A stretch of DNA of 64,000 nt, taken from contig JAKCWW010000001.1 in assembly GCA_026260175.1 (NCBI GenBank), positions 301,830 to 365,829 of the forward strand, written 5' to 3'. The notes below the pieces were generated by a model that was not told the origin of the DNA, did not search any database, and saw only the letters and a program-made list of their open reading frames with translations. Positions within the stretch are counted from its first letter, which is position 1. Each line of letters begins with the position of its first letter. Below are positions 48,826 to 61,214 of the stretch, piece after piece. Both the position numbers and the translations under genes were made by a program. Source of the stretch: Reticulitermes lucifugus (Eukaryota; Arthropoda; Insecta; Blattodea; Rhinotermitidae).

Positions 48826-49060
48826 CAGTAGGCACAGTGACTAGCTCTAGGTCGGATGACTGCGGACGCAGAGTAAGCACATATTTCCCTTCTCCACCGC
48901 GTGTGCACCGGTTACGCAGCCCACTTTCCTGTGTGGTGACAACCGTGTGCTCTTTCTTCGGGATTAAACCCACTGAGGTATGAACCCAACCACTCGCCTC
49001 CATGAAGCGCCGAGTTTAAGAATGCGTGGAGCTATTCCTTTACTCCACCATGTGCTTTCA
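48826..49060 (+). mobile_element. SINE family C, copy 2
   Basis: TATCTCAGTAGGCACAGTGA head, TTCCCTTCTCCACCGCGTGT, TTCTTCGGGATTAAACCCAC, GAGGTATGAACCCAACCACT, GCCGAGTTTAAGAATGCGTG. Parallels 4876-5105. Confidence 0.6.
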
Positions 49061-52005
49061 TGGACTGGTGTTTAATTAATCATAAAGAAACTTTTCTCTA
49101 CTTTCCTACTTTTTGTATGAGAGCACGGACACACAGTGTCGCACAGTTGTTACATGGCAGTCTCATTCCGAAAGTGTCTGGGGATTAATTGGTTTCTGGG
49201 CTTTGCCCCTCGTCCAGCATTCTTGACAAGTCACAACCTTCCGGAAACTGTAGCTGTTTGCGTCCTTAGGTAAAAAAAAAAAGTTGATGCTTAGTTGTAT
49301 CCTTTATATGGACCAATCTAATTCACTGGACCACTGAAACACTCTATTCTGTTTTCAAAAAATGATCATATCTTATCATGAGAAAGCTTGCCTTAACAAA
49401 GTGAAAACATTTCACAACTAACAAGTACAAATTTTTAGTATGAAATTAACACACCATACATTAGATATCTGCTTTACATATTTCCTTCCACTGGCATAAA
49501 GTCATTTGATGGGATTTTTGTATACTCTAAGAAAGTACTGAATTTTATTTCAGTATTGAAAGGTATTTTAAGGTATTACAACACTACGAGTGTAAAATCT
49601 TATAATGCTTGATTTACTTAATTTGTGACTTACTTAACCTAAGAGTTACGTCTACATTGATAAAACCTATCCTGATGCTGGGTATTAACACTCATTTTCA
49701 ATTCCTTCAAGATTTATTTTCAGTATAGTTGGGGATAGATTCTTCAATTTTGTACATTACGTAACGTATTTACCCGAATGTAAGACGAGAATTGTTTTCT
49801 AATTCATCATTTGAAAATGCGAGGGTCACTTTGCGGTCGCTCAAATATGTAGTGTGTTATGTGTATGTATTTTTCTGAAAACTGAAGAGTGAGAAATGGA
49901 GTTTTCTTACAATTAAGGTCGTCTTGTAATTATGGTCGCTGTTTATTCAGGTGAATACAGCAATTATTTTTGACTTCTCCATCTAAATAACGCCGTGCTG
50001 CAAGGTAAACCTGAAAGTTCTGAATACTGTACAACTAATCACGAAACTGATCACATTTATATAAAACCGAAAACGTATTACTATGATAGAAAGCCTACCA
50101 TTGTACCCTATTACGGAAGCGGTGAAATCCAATTAACGACCTCAAATACATCTCACTTTTTACTTTTTGTTTCGTCTGTACCTGTCTTCTAAACGATCGC
50201 TTATTTCTTTATTCTTCTCCCCCATGCCTGCTACTACCTCGATTTAGATCTTTGTGATCTATAGGAATTAATGTTTTGAATTCAGCGCATTAACTGTACA
50301 CGGTCTAATGTGTGTGTGTTTGTGTGCCTATGCTTATGTGTTCATGTCATGAAAACTGATCACCTGAAAAAAAGAGTAGCTGCAGAACTCCAGTAGACCT
50401 AAATCACATAAAAATACGGATCGACACGTGGGGAAAATTTAGTCTTTCGCTATGAATTGCATCATTTTAGCCGTGGGTTATGGTCGAGTCTACTTACGTC
50501 TATTCACATCTTCCATCATCGTAAGCAAAGTGTTCGAAATGCTGAGATAAAAAATGTAACAGCGTGCATTTTAAGACGAGTCCGTTCTATCCACAGTCTA
50601 ATGGATCACTCTGTATATGTATGAGGCAGGTGACACCTAACTTTTACACAGCTCTGGGAAAAGTGTTCCTTTATCCCGTAACGCAGTTAATTTTAAGCAT
50701 CGATTCCCAATTTGTGTCTCGAATAACCCTTTTACAGTTAGGTAACGTCTGTATGCCAAGCTCTACCAGACAAGGCAAACTTAGACTTGCTATGATTTGA
50801 TTAATATATTTCGAGGCGACAGAAAGTCATTTATCATTTCTCCTTTATTCGTAACCAAGTCCAGGCACATGGAACGTATAATAGTTCGGTTACGGATATT
50901 TCGTTCGGTACAAAGAGGATAAAAAGTAAGTGGCACGAATTAAGTACATGCATTTGTAATATTCTGCGAAGTAGAAAGTTTCTTGTATATTCTTCTTGAA
51001 TTCGCTGTGTGCTACATGATTCACTGCTACATTATATTAAGAATCCCTAACAAAATGCTGGAAAAATTGTAAAGTATCATGTTTGTAGGACGGGAGGATC
51101 TTGTTAAATACCGAGCTGTATTAGTGGCAGTGTTAAAACATGGGGTTCTGCTATAAGGGTGTCAGATAAGCAGGCGTGTTTAATTAGTTATTTACTATTT
51201 AATTAGTCTGATGCTATTCTAATTCAGTTTAATTGAGTCGGCACCCGCAAACTCTGCAAGATTTGAGGTCCTCCTACTGGTGTTGTTAAAGACGTAAGTC
51301 TTCTGGTACGTTACGGTTTGTCAACTAATGCATAGTTATCTACGTTTCGAGGGATAGTAATGAAGACACTACGATCATTTAACAACTGTCTTTCAGTCAA
51401 CACGGTGGGTTGTCCCAGAAACTTGAATATTTACGTTAACATACGTTTTTCCGATCAACATTCTTTACTTATTTCTCCTGTCTCCCACATTATTATAACA
51501 AATGTGTAAATCAACATCATTGTCTTCGTCGTCACCATCATCATAACCGTCGTCATGAACTTCATATGTTAGTCCAGTTTGTAGCTTGTTCCGACCTATT
51601 GAAGAGTGCATTGATCATGTGAATATAATATTGGACTTTATCTTGCTTTAGGCCTGTACGTCTCAATTAAAAACTATTTAATAATACTTTCCTTTTCCAA
51701 TTCGTTTAAATCCTCCTGTCTTTTGAGATCTGTATCTGGAAATTTTGTCACAACTTACAATTTCTAATTCTTCTGCCCTTCTATTTCTAATTTTATCTAT
51801 TTCTTTATAACCTGCTACATTTTCAAAAAATTAATTTCTGCTCTTTAGATTCTCTTTATTCTTCCACGAAAATGGAGATCAGAAAGCACCTTAAATGTAC
51901 TAAGACAAAAACAGGACTTTCCTTCAGATATATTTCTGGTAGGCCCATTATATTGCAGACATTTTTCTGAACCTAGAATTCAACTGTATCCTTTTGTGTT
52001 TGCAG
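49061..52005. other. no recognised feature upstream of exon 2
   Basis: Searched by eye for a signal-peptide exon ending in a GT donor with matching split codon (one base left over). None was convincing, so this is probably intron 1. Confidence 0.55.
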
Positions 52006-52145
52006 AGTCGCTACAAGGTCCTCACGAGAAGCGCCTGCTGCACACCCTACTAGACCACTACAACGTTCTGGAGCGGCCTGTAATGAACGAGTCCGACCCC
52101 CTGCAGTTGAGCTTCGGTCTCACTCTTATGCAGATCATCGATGTG
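52006..52145 (+). CDS. nAChRalpha7: nicotinic acetylcholine receptor alpha subunit (alpha5/6/7 group), exon 2
   Basis: Internal exon of 140 bp encoding the N-terminal start of the extracellular ligand-binding domain of a pentameric cys-loop cation channel, which acts at the neuronal plasma membrane. It is preceded by a pyrimidine-rich acceptor ending TTTGCAG and followed by donor GTGAGT. It enters with two bases of a split codon and leaves in phase 0. The 46 whole codons read without stops and contain GPHEKRLL, LERPVMNESDPL and FGLTLMQIIDV, hallmarks of the insect alpha5/alpha6/alpha7 group. The LQLSFGLTLMQ wording fits alpha7 or alpha5 better than alpha6, from memory of the family. NES is a possible N-glycosylation site. 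The length matches the exon 2 I recall for the fly orthologues. The signal-peptide exon is not visible upstream, so intron 1 is either very long or exon 1 is unrecognisable. The receptor family is near certain; the subtype is less so. Confidence 0.93.
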
Positions 52146-52205
52146 GTGAGTTCAGTTTGAACACCTCTGTAATAATCGTAACTCTTTTATGGCTGTTTGA
52201 AGACC

Positions 52206-52329
52206 CTGTCACCATGTTAACCAAGTTTTTAACTTTAGCTTCTGTCGCCATAGTAACCAAAGTTTTACATTTAGCGTCTGCCACCATATTCAAGGTTTTA
52301 CGTTTAGCTTCTGTCGCCTCAGTAACCGC
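52206..52329 (+). repeat. 36-bp minisatellite next to exon 2
   Basis: About 3.5 units of CTGTCGCCATAGTAACCAAA + GTTTTACATTTAGCTT with unit lengths 36, 36 and 33, beginning 60 bases after the exon 2 donor. Unit lengths divisible by three leave frames open on both strands, and no protein is inferred. Confidence 0.8.
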
Positions 52330-54034
52330 TAATGTCTCAGGTGCTACTTGAAACTGGTGGACCATTTTCTCGAAAATTCATCTTGTATTAGCAAGATAAT
52401 CAGTAAAGCCTTCCAGTGTTATGCAAAACGGACCCAAGTAAATTCCTGAAGTTTAAAGTTTAGGTATTTTTACACTTTTGTCACATGACTAGTAACAATT
52501 GTAAGAAGTGTGTCAAGAAGGCGGCAGTTGTTTCCTAAAGCAGTTTTATCTTAAGAAGTCTAAATGCAATAATTATACCTTCTAAATTTAGAAAGTAAAT
52601 TCCCGAAATTTGTATTTCAAGAACAGTTTGTGTGTTGGTCTTTCCCATTTACATTATTGACATAAGTGCCCTGATCCAACATGCTAATCAACTTTATTTT
52701 TATTTAAATACTCATTACACTGAAAGTATGTCTCTAAACTTTGAGTTTTTTTCTTAGAGGTTAAGCCCTATAGCACCAGTAAGTTTGTAACTCCATGCCA
52801 TCACAATATAAGCTTCAACCATTTCATACAACATCTCCTAGTTATATGGGCATGCCTTTATCTTTGTCTTGAATCACCAGCTGCTGCGCTCCGCCGGAAG
52901 GAGGTTGCTGGGGATGTAGATTGTTAAGATATGGCTAGATGTAACCTGCGTCTGGCCTGCGCTGTTCTCAGATGTTAAAAGCAGATCCATCAAACACACT
53001 CGTCCGTTATGTCATAACAGCTGCTGGCGGACTCCTGCAGTACCACATTGACTTCAACTTTATTTTACGTGTTATGATATTCCGAGAAAGGTCTGTGTTT
53101 ATCGGCGAAAGCACTGTATTCTCTAGCTAATAAACAGAATGCTCAGATCGCGTAGCAATACAATCTTTATTAATGAATAGTTCCGTTTCTCGCCATATAA
53201 TCTTTCGCCGTGTTTGAGATGTGCCTGGAATATTCCAGACACAGGGTTTTAGAATACATGGCAAAAAGTGCGTTAAGTAGGATGCAGATCTACTCGCAGG
53301 TATCCTTACGTAACTTGAATGAAGACACTGCATTAACCTTTACCATTAATGGTTACTAACTGCAGGGAACGTAGGTGCTTCTTGAGAAGGTGCTGCGAAA
53401 TCTGCTTAGCAGGACATGTCTACCTTTTAAAAATTAAACTTTTATTGCCTTGTTGCAGAAACGGAATGGACTGTCTTATGAGTCAATTGAATTTGGCCTC
53501 TATTTTTAGCCCCTAATATTTCAGATACATTTTTATATTCTAGTAACCATATTTCGGTTGAGACTGATATATTCCTGAGTCGGTCTTAACAAATGCCTAT
53601 CATAATTGTCCACTGTTTTCTTGACACCATAGAACGATGGATTTTTATAACGGAGTTACTGTGTGCTTCATTAGAAGTAATTACTAAGTATTGCAAATTT
53701 TCTAAAAGTCTTGGAGCCATCTCAAAATTCTAGGCGTCAGAAGGGCGACATGAAGCCAGTTCCATACAGAGGATCCGCAAATATTAGGCGCCCCCGTGTA
53801 AATTTTTGTCGCCACCTCGACCTGGTGCCCGGGATTTGTCCACCCCGGTTAAATGAGCTTCGTAATTCATAGATTTTGAATACACTAAAGGGCTTCTGAT
53901 CCTGTATTTATTTGTCGTACTAATATCTGATATTTTTTTCAATCCAAGGATTTTTTTGTTGTAACGTACATGTTTGTCGGTGTTATAATCCTGGGAGAAA
54001 TTGTAAATTTTTATTTACTCAAATTAAGTATCCA

Positions 54035-54225
54035 TTTGTGGCAAAAATATGTAGATCCGGACAGAGCACAGACTATAATATAGTACGGCGCATGCGCTTT
54101 GCACTTTAGATGACTACGGCTACAGACACACACTCAGGATATGTAATACTTATTGCTTTTCTGCAGCAGAAATGGTTACGCGAACGCGCCTCAATGTTGC
54201 GTTTATACGTACATTGCCTGTCTCG
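54035..54225 (-). mobile_element. GACA-element fragment 7 (5' third only)
   Basis: GTACGGCGCATGCGCTTTGC, TATGTAATACTTATTGCTTT, GAACGCGCCTCAATGTTGCG and TTTATACGTACATTGC, as in 42340-42490. It lies in intron 2 of the receptor gene. Confidence 0.82.
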
Positions 54226-56485
54226 TAATAATTTTACAATCGTATATATTTCAACCGGTTTTGCTACCAATAATATTAAATATGCTGACTTAACTGTAAG
54301 ACAAGTAACTTACCCGTGGCACCTTTCAGTTAATCCCGTCTATTTACCCACAGAATAATAAAAAATTTATTATTTGCTCTCCACACTTGACATTCCTATT
54401 TATTGATTCTTCCTACACCGAATTGTTTAAAAAAATGAGCCTGGCTTTTCATATGTCCCTGACATGTAGAAAACCACAACTGACAAATTTATTTGTCAAA
54501 AAATGACAATAAATCTTATTTACTGACACCTTCAAATTACAAAGCCGCCCGTAAAAAAAGTCTAAACGACGTGTACTTGACGCTGCTGCATGTAATGCCT
54601 GTCGTTAAAGGAATGAACGCAAACACATAATGCACATAATATTTGTACTGGTGCAACGTCAGGTGCAAGGCAATCGAGTGCTTTGTAAAGCGGCAGTGAC
54701 ACCGTGTCACGGAGCATTGAATGGCATTACAGAGACGGGCTTTGTACTACCTTCAATTGTCACGTGACGTGATGTCACCTATCAGGTGTCAGCATTCGTA
54801 AATGCATCCCAGTCTACTGTTATGGGCATCGTCTCATATCGATTTCATTACTGATCACCTATTGAGAAAACAATAGAAAGTAATATAAGAAGAACGTAGA
54901 TACGTAATGTGCTCATTATACAAGAACTTAATTACGCTATTTGTAGTGACTGACACTTAAGACCAGACAGAAACATAGACGAAATGTTGCAAATTTACGG
55001 CAGCATCAGTGTTAAAACTTGGTTTTAAATAGAGTTAATACAAGAGAGATTGAAACAGCGGAAATTAAAATTTTAACTTGTGTCTAGACATGCCACTAGG
55101 AACAACTGTTACGGAATAAATACAAAGTTATTTGGAAGTAGTTAAGTAGAAAGGAAGGCATAATAACCATATGACGACTGCTGCGCATATTGCGAAAGCA
55201 CTGAAGTAGAAAACCTCAGGCATTTTAATATACAAACCGGTTGATCGCAGGACCTCTTACAACAGCGTTTCTGAAGCTGTTTTATTCGCAAAGCACGTGA
55301 GACTTGACTTTATCTCAAGTGCGTGTTGTCGTGCGTTGTGAATACGACAAGGTACAGAGAGGTTTTTGTTTGAAACAAAATTTATTTATTCCATTTACAG
55401 GAAAAGCGATTACAAAGAAATTTGTCAGGACTATATAGGCCCTTCTAACCTTTGTTTTACAAGTCATAAAATACATACACACATATATATATACATATGT
55501 ATGTATTATTTGGCCTGTTATGACATTTAATTAACAATTTGAGGGTACGTGAGGGTACAGCAGTTCTAGAATGAGATGAGAGAATTCTGAGTCTGAACGA
55601 GACATTGTATCTGCTTACCTTATGGTGATAATAATGATGATGATAAGGTTGTTGAAAATTTATTAATAAGAAACTACATTTACTTGTACGAGTATGGATG
55701 AATATGAGAAGTGACCATTTAAAAAATTCTGGTTTCAGATTTGTATCGGCAAATGAAATTTTATAAAATAAAGTTGAAATCAAATGTTTCTCCCCCGTCT
55801 CAAGCGTTTAAATAACTTAGAAATATTTGGTTCACAGGGACATTAAGTATTGCAACAATGTAGCGTAGAGAGACACAGCCATAAAATCATCTTAAGGACT
55901 AATAAATATATCTATATCATATTCCCTGAGCGGCTCAAAACGAATGCATAATTTTTCACATAATTTGTAATTCAGAAGTATGGTATTATTTGATTTCCAT
56001 TAAGTGTGATCTCAACGAAGCATTGCGCACTGAACCATTGTGAACTACCTGACATTCGGTAATACGATTTTTCCTTAACACAAATTACCTATTACAAGGC
56101 ATATATTTTAAAGCCTGTATTTGTCCCATTCCGAGATCGAATATCAGCGATCCTGTTTCGTTGTTGGAAGGTTCTGGGTTCATAGCTCGGTCCACATTTC
56201 GGCTGTCTTAAATGAGACATTTTGTCTTCCTAAATCCCTTTAGCGAATGCCAGGACAGTGCGTTAAATTAAATCAAGACCATTTACTCCCACATCTTTTC
56301 CCATACATTATTGACAGGGCATTCTGTCGTTCGAAGTTGTTAAATCAGAGCTATTGCAGGTGTCTTTAAATAATCCAAGAATAAATAAAAAATCTTGTAC
56401 TCATATTAATTGATAAATATGAGTTAAATTTAGACCTCTGCACCTTTGTTTCGATTAGTTAACAGCTCATGGTCTTCCTCTACAG

Positions 56486-56530
56486 GACGAAAAGAATCAA
56501 ATCCTTACCACTAACGCTTGGTTAAATTTG
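56486..56530 (+). CDS. nAChRalpha7: nAChR alpha subunit, alternative exon 3 (upstream cassette)
   Basis: A 45-bp phase 0-0 exon flanked by a CTCTACAG acceptor and a GTAAGT donor. It encodes DEKNQILTTNAWLNL, which continues exon 2 (...IIDV) and runs into exon 4 (EWND...). The Trp of AWLNL is the conserved loop D tryptophan of the complementary face of the agonist site. A second cassette with the same length, phase and DEKNQ start lies 650 bp downstream, so the two are almost certainly alternatives. Alternative exons 3a/3b are known in insect alpha6; this wording (ILTTNAWLNL) resembles one of those. Including both exons would insert 15 in-frame residues and skipping both would delete 15, so the frame alone does not enforce exclusivity. 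Confidence 0.9.
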
Positions 56531-57180
56531 GTAAGTTTCGTGCTGACTCGGGGTTGTTATTGTTCTGTTCGACCTAGCGTTCACACGAGACCAGCTGATT
56601 CCTTTTCGTGGCAAAGCCAGAAAATATAAGTAATTGTTTAAGTACATTGAGAGAGGGAGAGGGGGGATAGAGAGAGCTGGTTTCCTGTGATAACTAGACT
56701 TACAGGCTTGCCAACAAGACTTTGATTCGACTCGACTTCAAATTTTAATTCCGTAAAAATTAAATTCAAATAAATTACATTAATGTAGATTCCGCGTTAA
56801 GAACACCGTGTAAGAAAATTACCCAAATAAGAGAAAGTTTAGAACATAAACGTTTCTTAGTAGAGCTGCATTGAAGATAAACTTGTTAACGTAGTCAAAA
56901 AGTTATAATTTGAAGACGAGTCGTGTGTACTTAGTTCTAGAATCCACTAGCAGTAGTGTATTCTAGAACTTTGCTTTTTTATGCTTCAATGTTCTCGGGA
57001 ACTTGGGAAAGAGGCGGACAACTTGGAAGTAATCCGGGTGGTGGAAGAGACAAGGGTGCCGTTGCGTTGTCCGCCATTTTACCCAGGGTCTCTCTCCCCC
57101 CAACCCCGCGTGTGGTTTTGGTGTTTGCATTGTACCGATTCACTAACAAAGCACATTTTCTTCTCATTGCATGTTAATAG
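56531..57180 (+). other. nAChR intron between the two exon-3 cassettes
   Basis: A 650-bp intron. It is long enough for spliceosomes to assemble on both exons, so any mutual exclusivity is not explained by the short-intron steric rule. A GA-rich stretch lies at about 56648-56677. A conspicuously GC-rich block at about 56995-57118, including a run of C and the GTCCGCCATTTTACCCAGGG region, lies 60-190 bp upstream of the second cassette. It is a candidate splicing-control or RNA-structure element, by position only. Confidence 0.8.
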
Positions 57181-57225
57181 GATGAGAAGAATCAGCTTCT
57201 AATAACAAACATATGGTTAAAACTG
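57181..57225 (+). CDS. nAChRalpha7: nAChR alpha subunit, alternative exon 3 (downstream cassette)
   Basis: A 45-bp phase 0-0 exon with a GTTAATAG acceptor (pyrimidine-rich TTTTCTTCTC about 20 bases upstream) and a GTAAGT donor. It encodes DEKNQLLITNIWLKL, the canonical version for this stretch in insect alpha5/alpha7-type subunits. It differs from the upstream cassette at six of fifteen residues, all after DEKNQ: I/L, T/I, T retained, A/I before the loop D Trp, and N/K two residues after that Trp, among others. DNA identity between the cassettes is moderate, mostly in the first third. This suggests an old duplication kept under coding selection rather than a recent copy. Confidence 0.92.
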
Positions 57226-59476
57226 GTAAGTCACTTGAAGTGAAAAGACAATTTAAAGTAAGAGGATAAAGTAAGTTGAGTTGCTAATATAAACTGTCAG
57301 ATGGAGGGCTGTAATGTATCAAGAAATTTTTGGATTTCGAAAAGGAATACTTGTGTAAATCCCTATCCTTTACTTTACTTTAATAATCTTGTAGTTTCTA
57401 GACACAGCTGACAAAATCAACTTTGTTTATCCTCAATATCTAAATTATAATGTTAATATTGTTTATATATATTATCCTAGTGCCAAATTTACTTGGATTT
57501 CAACTACCTAGTATGCATGGTTATGAAATCTTGTTACATACAAAAACCAGTGTGTCCAATAAACTGTGTCTCGCTTTCCATTTATCAACGGTTGCAATTA
57601 TTTTAGTATTACAAAAGGCGAAGTGTTGCAAAGCACGCAATTAACTAAGGAGTTCTTGCTTAATGTAACTTTATGAGTCCATTTTTACATTGTTTTGTAT
57701 TTTAATCACAATATGTGTATCAGGTAGTATTAAATTCTCACTGTGTATTGTTACGTATTTATCGTACACTTGTAGGGTAGTACCAAGAAAATAATTTCAA
57801 TAAATGTAACTTTCCATTATAGAATTAATTTTAATTTTTGTAAAATAATCTTTGGAAACATTCGTCTGGTTACTTAGATTGTGACCGTAAAGGCTTTATT
57901 ATTACTTTTGTTTCTTATATTCATGTATCATTCATGTGTCGACAAAAGCGTCTGTCACATCACGTTGTATGCACCTTTAATAAAATATTTAATTTTTCTA
58001 CGTACAGTATTTCGGAAGAAATTTTGTGTTTCAGTTAATAAGTTACTGATAGTTCCAATTTTCGTGAGTGTATTGCAACTTGCGACTATACGTTAATTGT
58101 AGTTTATTCACGTAATGCGAAGGTTTTATTAGCCTAGGTACTTAGCCACTCTTGGAGAAATTCTACGAGTACAAAATCGTATAGGTTGAATTGAATACAT
58201 TAGTAAATGTATTTAAAGTATTCTGTGTCAGAATTTTTCTTAATTTAATATATGGATGATTATAGTTCAGACGTGTAAATTTTACCCTTTTTTTCATTTG
58301 AAATAACTTAATAATTTATGACTGTGTTGATGAATGACATCTGCGGGCAGTTTTTTGTACACCCTGTCTCTTAATCCTCCCTGTAGTTTGGAAAAATAAA
58401 TGAAACCAATACGTTTTATTATCTTCTCGCACAAATTAACCACATTAAACTATCCCCTGTTGAGTCGAAGCTGTTTTGAAGTAGCGGTTGAATACAGTAG
58501 ATGCTTGACGGGTAGAACCACTCCAGTAGAAGCACCCACTATAGGGCAGTTTATGCACAACACTCTTTCACATATAGAATTACATTTACTGTGAACACAT
58601 TCATATACACTAGTACTGGCCCTCTTCACTTTTATACGATGTAGACAAATTTCTCCTCCTCAATAAGAATAAACTCTCAATCTAACATGATATATGTCTC
58701 CCAAAATGTCATTCAGGTTTATTAAAACACGAGTTTCTTAGAATTCAACTGTGTTAAGCAAAGTTTCGTTAGCCTTAATGAATAGAACCCCTAAAGGGAA
58801 CATATTTCGAATTTTACTTACACTACGAAAATACCTGCGACAGTTTCATGTAAATGTAACAAGAAATACTGTATTATAAGCAGAGTGTGATGCAAAATTA
58901 TAACCAATATGCCCTGAATTAATTAAAATTATTTTAATTAAAAAGCCTTTCTAATACGTAACTTTAACAGAAACATCGTTATTTTAATAATTAACTAAAT
59001 GTAAACGCTCCGTGAACTTCATCCTTCTGAAAGTGCTTGGGCATGTAGAGGACACTTCCCTATGATGTAAGATAATCGAGGATTTGCATCATCGATATTT
59101 CTGTTTGCATGTAGACATGCACTCTGACTATAACTGTAGTCTGTGTTCCTTTGTTAAAGTAATCTACTTGTGGTAGTTGTGAAATAGCATTAGAAATTAG
59201 TGTCAATTAGAATTCCTCTGTCTTAAAAATTCATTGCAGATAACTAGTTTTGCATGATAAGTCATGACTTATGTAGTATATTCCGTTGTAATACTTTTTA
59301 GACTCAGTTCACGAACACTACTATACCCTCTGTATATAACTAGAATAGAATAGAATAGTCGAATTCATGTTAAATGTATGAAGAATGCTAATTAGTTGGT
59401 AGTTCTGAATTGGACCTACTAGAATGTTGTGTTAAACTTTGTCATGTTCGTCGTAATTATACTTTATATTTTAAAA

Positions 59477-59673
59477 CAGCGGTTCTCAAATCCAGCGTCG
59501 CGACCCAAACATGGCTCGCGATAGCCTTCTGTTGGACTGTGAAATACCAAGAAAATCAAGCGAACTTGATGATTTAAATTGGGCGCCGAATATGTTCTGG
59601 TAAATTTTGGGGTTACAAGACCGATGTGATTTACGGTTTTGGGTTGTGGACACAAAATGTTTGAGAACTACTG
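59477..59673. mobile_element. hAT-like MITE
   Basis: 197 bp with terminal inverted repeats CAGCGGTTCTCAAA / TTTGAGAACTACTG (13 of 14 matching). It is flanked by imperfect 8-bp duplications TTTTAAAA and TCTTACAA. The TIR and the following GCGTCGCGACCC resemble well-known hAT/Charlie-type termini. Non-coding. Confidence 0.82.
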
Positions 59674-59959
59674 TCTTACAAGTCAACTTTACTTGTTATA
59701 AGGAACATTATTATTACCTTTGATTTGAAATATTGGCCATAATGTTCTTCTAGGTAACAGTTTATTCATGTAGCACAAGCTATATGGCCAGCCTACCCGC
59801 TTTATTTTTTTAATGTAATCCATCCCTTTGTGCTGTAACATAGTAATATTGGCATATATTACCGAAAGAAACAACACATTTTTAATAATATCATCAATAA
59901 ATGCTACATATGCATGTAGATCTACATGCATATTTACTTATGTTGTAAATCATGTATTT

Positions 59960-60000
59960 TAGTGCCTGATGGTGGTTCGTAAGGACCGTAACATGTAATA
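59960..60000 (+). pseudogene. hammerhead-like motif 9 (decayed)
   Basis: CTGATGG, T, GGTTC-GTAA-GGACC, GTAAC, ACATGT. A9 and A13 are changed. The strong stem II and the palindrome survive. Confidence 0.4.
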
Positions 60001-61214
60001 TTTATTGATCATATTAGTAAACGTTTGTTGTGTTTGACTGTAATATATATGCCAATTATTAATCTACCAGGTTTAGCTGCTTTGTCTTGTAAATTAATTT
60101 ATGTGCACGTTATGTCGCTAAAGAAATTGTATTTAATACAGGGTAATTTTATTATTCGCTCCTATCTACTGAAAACGCTAAAAGCCTGGAACAGATCCAT
60201 ACTGACAGGTTTGAAACCAACCAGAACGCGTATGTTATGACATAAACAAGTACTTTCCCGGCAATATTTTATCATAAAAATGTTTTGGTAATTAGACCAA
60301 TATTTCTGACAGCAGACTTATTTATCATCCTTTGGAGTCAAACGTAGCCTTTAACAATGTGCTTTTTAAACTTTACAAGAAATGGAATCATATACATACT
60401 ACAGTATCATCATTTCCTAGGAGCGTAGACTTAATATGTGATTTTATTTCCTGTTGTCGTTTTGATGACCTCATTTACAGGCCAAAATATTGCCTGAGAT
60501 ATTTTTGTCGCTTTTTAACTCACAGATATTATTTGTTTCATTCTCAGTTTTACCCCTCACTTCTCTGTCTGCTCCGTTTGCAGTGTAGCGTATATTAAAT
60601 TGTATTCATTTTTATGCAGGTTTATTTAATTTACGTTTAAAAGTGAATTATGTTCAGTGGTGAATGACCTTCGATGTGCGGCACAAAACAGACTCTCGTT
60701 CGTAGAGTGACTTTATTAATGCAATTTGTCTGTAAAAAGAACAGACTGTAAGATATCCGTTTGAAAAATGTTTTATGAACAAAGTGTTATAAAGGTAGGC
60801 CTGTATCTTGATATTAAAGAAGTGTTAAGGTGTTACACTTGTAACAACAATATTACCAGTAACAAATAATGTTACAGAGCAGTATGTGACTTCACTGATT
60901 TAGCCAGTTTAGGTTTAGAGTCCTTCTTCGTGTAAATTTCAAGTTGCGAAGAAACTGGCCCATTACGGCCTAAAATAATGTCTCAATCTTACATCATTAT
61001 TTTTCACAAGACTTTTTATGAATGTATTTCTAAAGACTGCAATCTCCTTCATTTTAAGTCTGCATTACATTCCTAATACTGTACGTAATTAGGCCTTTAT
61101 TGCGACTGCTTTTGATAATTTCAAATTCCACATACCTTGCTTGAAATTAGGTAAAAATAAACTATTATAATTTTATTACTTTTCATTCCCATTAAGTTAT
61201 CAGTACAATCAAAG

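Larger units (their letters stand above)
52146..56485 (+). other. nAChR intron 2 (between exon 2 and first exon-3 cassette)
   Basis: A 4340-bp phase-0 intron. It holds a 36-bp minisatellite just after the donor and a fragment of the GACA-bearing element at about 54035-54225. The rest is unremarkable AT-rich sequence, in which I saw no further exon-like open segment with splice sites. Short open frames here lack family resemblance and are treated as chance. Confidence 0.85.

Noticed and set aside
51340-51390. CGAAACGTAG on the minus strand with a hairpin
   Set aside because: No CTGANGA upstream; only half of the motif.
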